This document shows positions 44,062-52,044 of a DNA stretch of 64,000 bases, in pieces; position 1 is the first letter of the stretch; each line of letters begins with the position of its first letter. The notes under the pieces were generated by a model. The model was not told the origin of the DNA. It worked only from the letters and a program-made list of their open reading frames with translations, and ran no database searches. A program made the translations under genes and the position numbers. Origin of the DNA: Actinoplanes nipponensis (lineage in GTDB: Bacteria > Actinomycetota > Actinomycetes > Mycobacteriales > Micromonosporaceae); assembly GCF_016862275.1 (NCBI RefSeq), contig NZ_BOMQ01000092.1, positions 1 to 64,000 on the forward strand, in the 5' to 3' direction.

Positions 44062-45629
44062 CCCGCGGAGGCCAGCCGGAACGAGCCCTTGCCGGCGCAC
44101 TTCGCCGCGTACATCGCCTCGTCGGCGGTGCTCAGCAGCATCGAGGTGTCCTGGTCCCGGCAGGTGGCCTGGGCCACGCCGACGCTGGCGCGCACCCGTA
44201 CCTGCTCGCCGCCGGGCAGCCGGCAGGGTTCGCCGACGGCCTGCACGATCCGGGCGGCCACGACGGCGACCTCGCCGGGCTGCGGCTGGTCGACCAGCAC
44301 GGCGAACTCGTCGCCGCCGAGCCGGGCGACCACGTCGCCCGGCCGCACGCTCGAGCGCAGCCGGGCCGCGGTCTCCACCAGCACCGCGTCGCCGGCCGCG
44401 TGGCCGTACGAGTCGTTGACCGGCTTGAAGTCGTCGAGGTCGATCAGCAGCACGCCGACCTGGCCGTCGCGCCGCAGCGCCGCGCCGAGCCGGTCGAGGA
44501 ACTGCGCCCGGTTGCCCAGGCCGGTGAGGCTGTCGGTGAACGCCATGACGTGCAGGCGCTCGGCCAGCGCGTCGCGCTCGCGCAGCAGCCGGGCGTTGTC
44601 GAGGAACGCGGTGAGCTGGCGGGCCACCACGATGCCGGTGATCGCGGCCAGGCCGACGATGGCCACCCAGGCGCGCAGATCGAGCCCCTTGACCGCCAGC
44701 GTGACCACGAGCAGCGCGAACGTGGCGACCAGCGCCGCGTACGGCAGCAGGCTGAAGGGGCGCTTGCGGTTCTCGGCGCGCCGGCCCCCGCCGACGTGCA
44801 GGGAACGGCACTGCGACCAGGCGGCGACCATGAGCAGGGCGTGCGAGGAGGCCGTCATCGCGAAGATGACGCCCGGGTGCCCGGCCCGGACCAGTTCGGG
44901 GCCCAGCGCGCGGGACATGCCCTCGACGGCGGCGGCCAGCGGGCCGAGGACGCCCATGTGCCACCGGAAGGGCGCCACCCCGCTCAGGAAGAGCCGGGCC
45001 ACGGCGAACGCCGTCACCATCGCCACCACCGGGCCGGCCGCGACCATGACGAGGTCGTGCGCCCGGACGGACAGGTCGTCGGTGGTGCTCGACACGGTCC
45101 AGTAGAGCCCGTACGCGCCGGCCGCCACCACCACCGTGGCCACGTCCAGCAGGTAGCAGAGCCGCTCGTGGGCCGACCGGTGCGGAATCGGGTACGTCAG
45201 CACGACGACCGTCAGGATCACGCAGCCCAGGCCGAGCGCGCCCGTGCGGACCGCCCCGGCGCCGGTCAGCGCCGCGAGCGAGAACGGCGCGCCGAAGGAG
45301 GCCGCCAGCTGGGCCCACTCCCCGGCGCTGAAGACGCAGCCCGCGACGGCCATGGCGGTCCAGAAGCGGCGGCGCGGATCGGCCCGGTCCATCTGCCGGC
45401 TGGCCCGGAACGCGTAGTACGACATCGCCGACGCGAACAGCGCTACGGCCAGCCAGCAGCTGAGCACCTGCACGCGCAGGCCGGCGGCGGTCGAGACGTA
45501 CCAGCCGGACAGGGCGAAGGCGGCGGTGACGGCGGCGCCGGGGAGCGCGGCGCTGCCGCGGGTGCGGCTCGAGCACGCTCGTAGCCGCCCGGCCCAGCCG
45601 TCGGCCGGTCCCGCCACCCGTGTCGTCAT
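44058..45629 (-). CDS. Membrane diguanylate cyclase (GGDEF)
   Basis: The 523-residue protein has eight or more membrane helices in its first 340 residues. A GGDEF domain (about 355-520) contains DSLTGLGNRAQFLDRL, LIDLDDFKPVND and an intact active-site RLGGDEFAVL. It should make cyclic di-GMP from two GTP. No RxxD inhibitory site is obvious five residues before GGDEF. No EAL phosphodiesterase domain is attached. The multi-helix N-terminus resembles an MHYT/MASE-like membrane sensor, but the family was not identified. Confidence 0.9.
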   Translation of the reverse strand: MTTRVAGPADGWAGRLRACSSRTRGSAALPGAAVTAAFALSGWYVSTAAGLRVQVLSCWLAVALFASAMSYYAFRASRQMDRADPRRRFWTAMAVAGCVFSAGEWAQLAASFGAPFSLAALTGAGAVRTGALGLGCVILTVVVLTYPIPHRSAHERLCYLLDVATVVVAAGAYGLYWTVSSTTDDLSVRAHDLVMVAAGPVVAMVTAFAVARLFLSGVAPFRWHMGVLGPLAAAVEGMSRALGPELVRAGHPGVIFAMTASSHALLMVAAWSQCRSLHVGGGRRAENRKRPFSLLPYAALVATFALLVVTLAVKGLDLRAWVAIVGLAAITGIVVARQLTAFLDNARLLRERDALAERLHVMAFTDSLTGLGNRAQFLDRLGAALRRDGQVGVLLIDLDDFKPVNDSYGHAAGDAVLVETAARLRSSVRPGDVVARLGGDEFAVLVDQPQPGEVAVVAARIVQAVGEPCRLPGGEQVRVRASVGVAQATCRDQDTSMLLSTADEAMYAAKCAGKGSFRLASAG

Positions 45630-45799
45630 CTGGTTTCCGCCCCCGCCACTGCACCGTCGACGGTGGCGGCGTCGCGGGGTTCCGCTGCGTCGACCGTCTC
45701 CCGGTGCTATCGGCCAGCCGCGGGCCCGGTTGAGGAAGTCCGCCCGCCGCGACGACTCCCGTCAAGTCGGCACACAGTCCCACTAAACCTGACCAATCA
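45630..45799. other. Gene-free divergent spacer upstream of LPMO promoter
   Basis: Between the diguanylate cyclase start and the LPMO promoter no gene or clear structure was seen, apart from increasing AT content toward 45780. Confidence 0.5.
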
Positions 45800-45828
45800 T
45801 TGAAATTGACATCCATCGATGCCATACT
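45800..45828 (+). promoter_or_regulatory. Vegetative-type promoter of the LPMO gene
   Basis: TTGAAA (45800-45805) and CATACT (45823-45828) are separated by exactly 17 bp. The cellulose operator at 45831-45844 begins 3 bp after the -10 box, where it would cover the transcription start. The TTG within the -35 box is therefore not a start codon. Confidence 0.65.
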
Positions 45829-45830
45829 CT

Positions 45831-45844
45831 TGGGAGCGCTCCCA
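45831..45844. promoter_or_regulatory. CebR/CelR-type cellulose-utilisation operator
   Basis: TGGGAGCGCTCCCA is a perfect 14-bp palindrome identical to the sequence known as the target of the LacI-family repressors CelR (Thermobifida) and CebR (Streptomyces), which cello-oligosaccharides release. It overlaps the expected transcription start of the LPMO gene. No cebR-like gene is in the window. Confidence 0.85.
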
Positions 45845-45880
45845 TTTCCCTTCCCAGCGCCGCCGAACGGAGGACGAACC

Positions 45881-46561
45881 ATACCTTCCCCCCAGCCCCG
45901 ACCCCGCGGTGGACGACCCCGGTCCGCCGCCCGTCAGCCCCTTCGAGCGCTCGTCCTGCTGCTCACCCTCGTGCTCGGCCTGCTGCCCGCGGCCGGCCCG
46001 GCCCAGGCCCACGGCACCATCGTCGACCCGGCCTCCCGCGCCTACCAGTGCTGGCGCGACTGGGGCAGCAACCACACGAACCCGGCCATGCAGCAACAGG
46101 ATCCGATGTGCTGGCAGGCGTTCCAGGCCAACCCCGACACCATGTGGAACTGGATGAGCGCGCTGCGCGACGGCCTCGGCGGCAACTATCAGGCCCGGAC
46201 GCCCGACGGCCAGCTGTGCAGCAACGCCCTCGCCCGCAACAACAGCCTGAACACCCCCGGGGCGTGGAAGACCACCACCGTCGGCCGGACCTTCACCGTC
46301 CACCTGTACGACCAGGCCAGCCACGGCGCCGACTTCCTGCGGGTCTACGTCAGCAAGAACGGGTTCGACCCCACCACCCAGCGCCTCGGGTGGGCAAACC
46401 TCGACCTGATCACGCAGACCGGCCGGTACGCGCCCGCGCAGAACATCTCGTTCACGGTCTCGACCTCCGGCTACACCGGACGGCACACCGTCTTCGTCAT
46501 CTGGCAGGCCTCGCACCTCGACCAGGCCTACATGTGGTGCAGCGACGTGACCTTCGGCTGA
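45881..46561 (+). CDS. Secreted lytic polysaccharide monooxygenase, AA10
   Basis: The mature copper enzyme begins with the required N-terminal His (HGTIVDPASRAYQCW), directly after a signal peptide with an Arg-rich n-region, hydrophobic ALVLLLTLVLGLLPAA and cleavage after AQA. The second copper His lies in ASHGADFLRVY. Cys pairs, TPDGQLCSNALAR and the ending QAYMWCSDVTF fit AA10 without an attached CBM. It oxidatively cuts cellulose or chitin; the CebR/CelR box favours cellulose. The start is unusual: GGAGG (45869-45873) is followed seven bases later by ATA, and no ATG, GTG or TTG lies between it and the hydrophobic core. The only upstream in-frame TTG is in the -35 box. Confidence 0.88.
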   Translation: MPSPQPRPRGGRPRSAARQPLRALVLLLTLVLGLLPAAGPAQAHGTIVDPASRAYQCWRDWGSNHTNPAMQQQDPMCWQAFQANPDTMWNWMSALRDGLGGNYQARTPDGQLCSNALARNNSLNTPGAWKTTTVGRTFTVHLYDQASHGADFLRVYVSKNGFDPTTQRLGWANLDLITQTGRYAPAQNISFTVSTSGYTGRHTVFVIWQASHLDQAYMWCSDVTFG

Positions 46562-46590
46562 GCGGCGGCCCCGGCGGCCCCTGCTCCACC

Positions 46591-46620
46591 CCGGCCCAGG
46601 ACCTCCGCGTCCTGGGCCGG
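46591..46620. terminator. Bidirectional terminator hairpin
   Basis: A perfect 12-bp stem (46591-46602 with 46609-46620) with a 6-nt loop lies between the convergent LPMO and WYL genes, 30 bp from the LPMO stop. Confidence 0.7.
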
Positions 46621-46642
46621 CGCCCGGTGGGTCCGGGCCCGG

Positions 46643-47608
46643 TCACCCGCCGGCCGCCAGCAGCCGCCCGGCCAGCACCCGGCACCGGTCGACCAGCTCC
46701 GGCGGATCCAGCACCTCGAAGTCGTGTCCCAGCAGGAGCACGTGCAACAGCACGAAGTCGAGGCTGCCGGCGCCGCTGAGCACCTCGCACCGCCCGTTCC
46801 CGCGCGGCCGCACGACCGCCGCGGACGCCGGCAGCTGCGCGCGTACGGTCTCGGCCGGCGCGTGCAGCAGGAACCGCGCCCGGTGCGGGTAGACCCGGCT
46901 GGCCACGCTCTCCTGCACGTACGCCGCCGCGTCGGGCGCCGGGCGGGGGCGGAAGTGCCAGGCCCGGGCGGCCACCTCGGTCATCCGGTCGACGCGGAAC
47001 GTACGCCAGTCGTCGCGGTCGAGGTCGAAGGCGACCAGGTACCAGCGCCGGTCGGAGGCGACCAGGCGGTACGGCTCGACCCGGCGCCGCCGTACCTCAC
47101 CGCCGGACGGATAGCCGAAGCCGGCCTCGGCCGCGTCGCGGCAGGCCCGGGCCAGCGTCATGAGCACCTCGGGATCGACCGGCGTCCGGCCGCCGCCGAA
47201 GGACTCCACCGAGCCGGAGAGCGCCCGGACGTCGTGCCGCAGCCGCAGCGGCAGCACCTGGTCGAGCTTGGTCAGGGCCCGCAGCGCGGCGTCCCCGGCG
47301 CCGGCGATCGCCCCGCCCGCCCCGGCCAGCAGCGAGACCGCGGTGGCGATCGCCTCCTCGTCGTCGAGCAGCAGCGGGGGCAGGTGCTGCCCGGCGCCGA
47401 GGCGGTAGCCGCCGCCGACCCCCTGCGCGGCGTGCACCGGATAGCCCAGCGTGCGCAGCCGTTCGACGTCGCGGCGCACCGTGCGCGAGGTCACCCCGAG
47501 CCGCTCGGCGAGCTCCGGGCCGGTCCAGACCTGCCGCTGCTGGAGCAGGCCCAGCAGGGTGAGCACCCGCTCGGTCGTGCCCCGTTCGCCGCCGCTCGCC
47601 CCGTCCAT
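46643..47608 (-). CDS. WYL-domain transcriptional regulator (HTH_11)
   Basis: The 321-residue protein has an N-terminal DeoR-like winged helix (about 12-70: ELAERLGVTSRTVRRDVERL) and a WYL domain (about 135-235, with EPYRLVASDRRWYLVAFDLD and TFRVDRM). A C-terminal WCX extension follows. WYL domains sense ligands such as nucleic acids or nucleotides. It is divergent from a VOC-family gene with a long dyad between the two, the usual YafY-like regulator/target arrangement in actinomycetes. Confidence 0.88.
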   Translation of the reverse strand: MDGASGGERGTTERVLTLLGLLQQRQVWTGPELAERLGVTSRTVRRDVERLRTLGYPVHAAQGVGGGYRLGAGQHLPPLLLDDEEAIATAVSLLAGAGGAIAGAGDAALRALTKLDQVLPLRLRHDVRALSGSVESFGGGRTPVDPEVLMTLARACRDAAEAGFGYPSGGEVRRRRVEPYRLVASDRRWYLVAFDLDRDDWRTFRVDRMTEVAARAWHFRPRPAPDAAAYVQESVASRVYPHRARFLLHAPAETVRAQLPASAAVVRPRGNGRCEVLSGAGSLDFVLLHVLLLGHDFEVLDPPELVDRCRVLAGRLLAAGG

Positions 47609-47616
47609 CTCTCCAC

Positions 47617-47652
47617 CCTGGCAGACATAGCGGACCGATACTGTCCGCCAGG
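47617..47652. promoter_or_regulatory. Long dyad operator between WYL and VOC genes
   Basis: CCTGGCAGACA (47617-47627) faces TGTCCGCCAGG (47642-47652), with 10 of 11 pairs matching, around 14 bases. Inside it CGGAC (47631-47635) faces GTCCG (47643-47647). It starts 9 bp upstream of the WYL gene start and would control both divergent genes. Confidence 0.6.
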
Positions 47653-47696
47653 GCTGGCAAGGTGGTCGCCATGGACCACCGAGAACGGAGAACCCG

Positions 47697-48158
47697 ATGA
47701 GCCGCGAGATCCAGGTGACCTTCGACGCCCACGACCCGGCGGCGCTGTCGTCCTTCTGGCGCGACGTGCTGGGCTACGTCCACCCCGGCCCGCCCGGCGT
47801 CGACCTGCCCGCGGGGGCCGACCCGCTCGCCGCCTGGGACGACTTCCTCGACCGCGCCGGCGTGCCGCCGGAGCAGCGCAACACCCGCTCCGCGATCGAG
47901 GACCCGGACGGCCACGGCCCGCGGCTGTTCTTCCAGCAGGTGCCGGAGGACAAGGCCGGCAAGAACCGCGTCCACCTCGACGTCCGGGCCGCCCCGGGCG
48001 TACGGGGCGAGGAGCGGATGGCGGCGCTGGAGGCCGAGTGCGACCGGCTCGTCGCGCTGGGGGCCAAGCGGGTCAGCCGGGCCGAGCCGGAGCCGCCGCT
48101 GAGCCTGGGCTTCATCGTGATGACCGACCCCGAGGGCAACGAGTTCTGCCTCGACTGA
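47697..48158 (+). CDS. VOC-superfamily (glyoxalase-like) protein
   Basis: The 153-residue protein starts with VTFDAHDPAALSSFWRDVLGY and contains LFFQQVPEDKAGKNRVHLDV and a C-terminal FIVMTDPEGNEFCLD, the two-module VOC fold with metal-site candidates His (VHLDV) and Glu (NEFC). GGAG precedes the ATG. It is probably the main target of the divergent WYL regulator. Reaction unknown; glyoxalase, dioxygenase or antibiotic-resistance roles occur in the superfamily. Confidence 0.83.
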   Translation: MSREIQVTFDAHDPAALSSFWRDVLGYVHPGPPGVDLPAGADPLAAWDDFLDRAGVPPEQRNTRSAIEDPDGHGPRLFFQQVPEDKAGKNRVHLDVRAAPGVRGEERMAALEAECDRLVALGAKRVSRAEPEPPLSLGFIVMTDPEGNEFCLD

Positions 48159-48218
48159 CGGCGTCGCGCGACTCGTCGCCGGGGTCCGGGCCTCACGCGT
48201 GCCGGTGGTGCGGTGCTG

Positions 48219-48407
48219 TCACCCGACCGGGCGTGCGGTGCCGCCCACCAGCAGCGCCAGCCCGGTGGCGACCAGCGCGGCCGGTCCGGCCCAGCTGAGC
48301 GACGGCCGCCACACGTCCAGGGCGGCCAGCAGCAGCACGGCCCCGGCCACGGCGGCGAGGACACCCATCGCGACGGCGAACGCCGTCCGTTCTCTCGGCT
48401 CACTCAT
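48219..48407 (-). CDS. Small two-helix membrane protein
   Basis: The 62-residue protein has two predicted membrane helices (about 9-29 and 39-57). Its ATG overlaps the end of the toastrack gene by 8 bp (GAGTGA shared), so it is the third gene of the PspC operon. No family was recognised. By position it is part of the same membrane complex. Confidence 0.65.
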   Translation of the reverse strand: MSEPRERTAFAVAMGVLAAVAGAVLLLAALDVWRPSLSWAGPAALVATGLALLVGGTARPVG

Positions 48408-49011
48408 GCCACACCTCGATCAGTCCGAGCCCGACCCGGGCGTCGATGTCCACCGCCGGTCCCGCGCCGGCCTGGGTCCAGCCGGCGTCGATCCCGTTGT
48501 CGACGGAACGGCCGTCCACCTCGATGTCGCCCGAGCCCACCGCCGAGACGACGCGTACCGGGCCCCCGGCCGGCACCGTCAGGGACAGCTTGCCGATGCC
48601 GACGGCGACCTCCATCCGGCCGCCGGCGGGCAGCGCCCGCTCGGTCAGATCGACCCGCAGCTCGCCGATGCCCACCACGGTGTGCACGGGCCATTCGGTC
48701 GCGGCCGGCGCGACGCTGCGCTGCCCCACCGGTCCCGCGTAGCGCCGCACCGGCAGGGCGGCCAGGATCGCGGCGATCAGCAGCAGCACGCCGGCCGCGG
48801 CCAGCGCGCCGGGGACGCGCCGGAGCACCAGGACGGCCAGCCCGACCGCGAGCAGGCCGACCGCGGGTAGGACCCGCCAGGGCACCGGTACGCCGAGCCC
48901 GTCGAGCAGCCACGCCACCCCGGCCGCGACCACCAGCAGACCGGCGATCAGCGGACCCCACCGCGGCGCGGTCCGGCCGCCCAGCCCGGCCGGGGCCGGC
49001 ACGGTGGTCAT
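48400..49011 (-). CDS. LiaF-like membrane protein with toastrack domain
   Basis: The 203-residue protein has about four membrane helices (18-100) followed by a C-terminal beta-helix toastrack domain (about 112-203). That domain shows repeats such as VGIGELRVDL, VAVGIGKLSLTVPA and VVSAVGSGDIEVDG. Such domains (formerly DUF2154 or cell-wall-active antibiotics response) partner PspC proteins in envelope stress sensing, as in LiaF. The ATG shares its A with the PspC stop (TGATG), and GGAGG lies just upstream. Confidence 0.82.
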   Translation of the reverse strand: MTTVPAPAGLGGRTAPRWGPLIAGLLVVAAGVAWLLDGLGVPVPWRVLPAVGLLAVGLAVLVLRRVPGALAAAGVLLLIAAILAALPVRRYAGPVGQRSVAPAATEWPVHTVVGIGELRVDLTERALPAGGRMEVAVGIGKLSLTVPAGGPVRVVSAVGSGDIEVDGRSVDNGIDAGWTQAGAGPAVDIDARVGLGLIEVWHE

Positions 49012-49451
49012 CACCGCCTCCGGTCACGGGTGGCGGAGATCAGCACCAGGACCCCGGCCAGAATGATGATCAGCGGCCAGACCAGGGCCACGTCGAACCA
49101 CGGCGCGACCAGGCGCAGCAGCAGCACGCCGCCGAGCGCGACCAGCACGATCCCGGCGTACCAGGACAGTGAGCCCGGGGAGGACCGGGCCGGCGCCGGC
49201 TCCGGCTCGCCGGCGTCGTCCGGGACGGCGATCCAGGCGATCACGTACGCGAGCACGCCGAGCCCGCTCGCCAGCACGAGCGCCACCGCGGCGATCCGCA
49301 GCAGCACCGGATCGACGCCGAGGTAGCGGCCCAGGCCGCCGCACACGCCGCCGATGACGCGGTCGCTGCGGCTGCGGCGCAGCCGGCGCACCGGGGACTC
49401 CGGGAGTGGCGGTGGGGTGGGTGGATAGGCACCGATGGATGGCGTAGTCAT
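49011..49451 (-). CDS. PspC-domain membrane protein
   Basis: The 146-residue protein has a PspC domain (about 25-80: LRRSRSDRVIGGVCGGLGRYLGV-type start, then a membrane helix ending VIAWIAVPDD). Two further membrane helices (about 98-142) follow. PspC proteins sense membrane damage; actinomycete versions are commonly encoded with toastrack proteins, as here. ATG 49451 has GGGAGG nine bases upstream; the longer in-frame extension overlapping the leader was rejected. No two-component genes are adjacent. Confidence 0.87.
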   Translation of the reverse strand: MTTPSIGAYPPTPPPLPESPVRRLRRSRSDRVIGGVCGGLGRYLGVDPVLLRIAAVALVLASGLGVLAYVIAWIAVPDDAGEPEPAPARSSPGSLSWYAGIVLVALGGVLLLRLVAPWFDVALVWPLIIILAGVLVLISATRDRRR

Positions 49452-49927
49452 GACGCACACCTCCCGTCTCCGAGGCTGGCCGCACCCGGCCCGGCGCGCC
49501 AGGGGCCGAGGACCCGGACGGTACGAGGCCTCCGGCCCCTGCCCGGCCGGCAGCCCGCTCCCGGTGACGTGAGCGGCCGCCGACGTCATCCGGGGCCCGG
49601 CCGGCCGACAGCCGTTCGGTCAGCGCCGCCGACCCGGACGGCGGCGGGAACGACCATAGCGTTGCGCCCCGACGTATTGAATGGCGACTTAACGAAGGGT
49701 TAAGGTGGCCGCACTGGCCACATGGGACAAGCGGGGCTCAGACGATTCCTCAGTGGCCCATTTCCGTACACGCCCACGATGATCTCCCGGCGCGCGCATG
49801 ATCCTTGTTCGCGCGGCCGGAAGGGCGTGTCCGTTACTGGCGGAAAACGGCCGGGTCGGGCGCGAATGGGTCTTGATAAACGTCGATGGCGATCGCTGTG
49901 TTACTTCGGCGAAGGGACACATTCGCA
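49452..49927. other. 476-bp gene-free divergent region
   Basis: This region lies between the PspC operon (minus) and the copper oxidase gene (plus). The half next to PspC is GC-rich; from about 49660 onward it is distinctly AT-richer. Two dyads were seen: CTTAAC/GTTAAG (49688-49704) and TGGCC/GGCCA (49706-49720), both with 5-base centres and placed almost end to end. No convincing gene was found. Confidence 0.5.
49688..49720. promoter_or_regulatory. Two adjacent inverted repeats, candidate operators
   Basis: CTTAAC-N5-GTTAAG (49688-49704) and TGGCC-N5-GGCCA (49706-49720) lie 208 bp upstream of the copper oxidase gene and 237 bp from the PspC start. Regulator unknown. Confidence 0.35.
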
Positions 49928-52024
49928 ATGCGCAGACGTCGGGCCCTCATCGTTTCCGGATCTCTTTTCGCGCTGGTGCTGTTCGCCGCGGCCGGGCCGG
50001 CCGCCGCCGGCGGGGCGGGCCACGCCCGGGCCGCGACGCAGGCCCACGCGCACGCTCCGGACCAGGACGAGCTGCGCGAGCACCTGGCCCAGGACCTGGT
50101 GGGCACGCCGATGCGGGTCATCGAGGAACGGAGCGCCCGGAACGCCGCCCGGATCGAGCGCGAGACCGGTCGGCGCCCCGGCACGGCGCGGACCCGGGCG
50201 AGCGTCGCCGACGACCCGGGTCAGTCGGGATCGTGGAGCCCGGTCATCGGCACGAGCGTCGTTCCCGTGTTCGAGGCGGTGCTGCCCAACGGCAAGGTGC
50301 TGATCTGGGACTCCGTCGGCGACAACGCCGCCGAGTCGTACCCGGACCACAGCTTCACCCGCGCGATGGTCTGGAATCCGGCCGACGACACCGCCAAGCG
50401 GGTGGATCTGCAGGGATCCAACATCTTCTGCTCCGGCTTCGCGCACCTGGCCAACGGCAACATCCTGGTCGCCGGCGGCAACGCCAACGCCAGCCTGGAG
50501 GGCACGGTCCGGACCTACGTGTTCAACTGGCAGACCGAGACGTGGACCCGCGGCAAGGACATGGCCGCGGCACGCTGGTATCCCTCGGTGGCCGAGACGG
50601 CCAACGGCGAGGAGGTCATCATCGGTGGCGGCCCCACGACCGCCGAGGTGTACCAGACGAACGGCGCCGTGCGCGCGCTGACCGGGTTCACCAAGTACAG
50701 CGCGCGGCTCTACCCGTTCCTGGGCTCGCGGCCCGACGCCCAGCTCGGGCTCGTCGGCCCGTACGCCACCGGGTACACGGTCACCACCGCGGGCAACGGG
50801 GTGATCACGGCGACCACCACGCGGGACAGCATCTCGCGGGACTACGGGAGCTTCTCCACGTACGACATCGGCAGGACCCTCGTGGTCGGCGGCGGCAACA
50901 TCACCGAGGACGGGGTCGCCAAGGTCCCCACCCGCACCGCCGTCGTGCTGGACAGCCGGACCGGCCTGGCGCCGTCCGTCGCCGCCACCGGCTCGCTGTC
51001 GACGGGACGGCGGCAGCTCAACGCGACCCTGCTGGCCGACGGCTCGGTGCTGGCCACCGGCGGCATGACCAGCACCGCCACCTCACCGCTGGTCGACCTG
51101 AACCACGCCGCGACGGCCGCGGAGCGCTGGGATCCCGCCACCGGCCAGTGGACGGTGCTGGCCGGCGCGAGCCGGGTCCGGCAGTACCACTCGACCGCGG
51201 CGCTGCTGCCGGACGGCCGGGTCATGACCGGCGGCGGCGGCATCTGCGGCATCTGCATGACCGCCGGCTACCTGGAGAAGAACATCGAGTACTTCACCCC
51301 GCCCTACCTGTACGACAAGGACGGCAGCGGGCGGCTCGCGACGCGGCCGGTCATCTCCACGGCGCCGACCGGCGTGGGCATCGGCGCCACGTTCACCATC
51401 TCCTCCGCGCAGGCGTCGAGCATCCGCAAGGTGGCGCTGGTCGGCCTGGGCGACGTGACCCACAGCGTGAACCAGGGTCAGCGCTACGTGCCCCTGACCT
51501 TCTCGGCCTCCGGCACGACGCTGACGGTCACCGGGCCGCCGAACGGTGGGGTGGCCCCGCCCGGCTTCTACATGCTCTTCGTCGTCGACGACGCCGGAGT
51601 CCCGTCCGTCGCGAAGATGGTGCAGGTCGCCAAGGGCCCGAGCCCGGTGATGAGCCAGGTCAGGAACAGCACCGGACGGTGCATCGACGTCCCGTTGTCC
51701 GCGACGGCAATTCGTACTTATGTGCAGGCCTACGACTGCAACAACAGCAAGGCGCAGGCGCTGACCCGGCTGCCCGACGACAAATCGGTGCGCGTGCTGG
51801 GCAACTGTCTCGACGTGCCGTCGCGGAATTTCGTGGCCGGCCAGAAGGTGTGGACCTACACCTGCAACAAATCAATCGCCCAGACCTGGCAATTCGGTTC
51901 GGACGGCACAATGCGGCCGACCGGCAATACCGCGGTGTGTCTCGCGGTGGCGTCCGCCGACAACAAGGCGGCGATTCTTCTCGGCACCTGCAACGGCAGC
52001 GCCGCGCAGAAATGGACGTGGTGA
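49928..52024 (+). CDS. Secreted radical copper oxidase (galactose oxidase-like, GlxA-type) with ricin-B lectin domain
   Basis: The 698-residue exported enzyme has a signal peptide (Arg-rich, hydrophobic 8-22, cleavage near PAAAGG). A seven-bladed Kelch propeller (about 100-450) and a galactose-oxidase C-terminal E-set domain (about 470-550) follow. All copper-radical ligands can be placed: Cys168 (NIFCSGFAHL), the Tyr218 partner (ARWYPS), Tyr420-His421 (RQYHSTAALLPDGRV) and His512 (GDVTHSVNQ). A Cys-Tyr cofactor is therefore expected. The last 145 residues form a ricin-type beta-trefoil (GRCIDVP, GNCLDVP, QTWQF, QKWTW). It oxidises primary alcohols, giving aldehyde plus peroxide, and may feed peroxide to the LPMO. 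Streptomyces GlxA lacks such a lectin as far as I know. Confidence 0.9.
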   Translation: MRRRRALIVSGSLFALVLFAAAGPAAAGGAGHARAATQAHAHAPDQDELREHLAQDLVGTPMRVIEERSARNAARIERETGRRPGTARTRASVADDPGQSGSWSPVIGTSVVPVFEAVLPNGKVLIWDSVGDNAAESYPDHSFTRAMVWNPADDTAKRVDLQGSNIFCSGFAHLANGNILVAGGNANASLEGTVRTYVFNWQTETWTRGKDMAAARWYPSVAETANGEEVIIGGGPTTAEVYQTNGAVRALTGFTKYSARLYPFLGSRPDAQLGLVGPYATGYTVTTAGNGVITATTTRDSISRDYGSFSTYDIGRTLVVGGGNITEDGVAKVPTRTAVVLDSRTGLAPSVAATGSLSTGRRQLNATLLADGSVLATGGMTSTATSPLVDLNHAATAAERWDPATGQWTVLAGASRVRQYHSTAALLPDGRVMTGGGGICGICMTAGYLEKNIEYFTPPYLYDKDGSGRLATRPVISTAPTGVGIGATFTISSAQASSIRKVALVGLGDVTHSVNQGQRYVPLTFSASGTTLTVTGPPNGGVAPPGFYMLFVVDDAGVPSVAKMVQVAKGPSPVMSQVRNSTGRCIDVPLSATAIRTYVQAYDCNNSKAQALTRLPDDKSVRVLGNCLDVPSRNFVAGQKVWTYTCNKSIAQTWQFGSDGTMRPTGNTAVCLAVASADNKAAILLGTCNGSAAQKWTW

Positions 52025-52044
52025 CGATGAGCTGACGGCGGCGG

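Noticed and set aside
45800-45880. TTG at 45800 as start of the LPMO gene
   Set aside because: It lies in the -35 box, upstream of the operator and transcription start, and would add an implausible segment before the signal peptide.
49689-49927. Small minus-strand frame in the gene-free region before the copper oxidase gene
   Set aside because: No third-position GC preference, no ribosome site and mixed low-complexity sequence; the region looks like a promoter.
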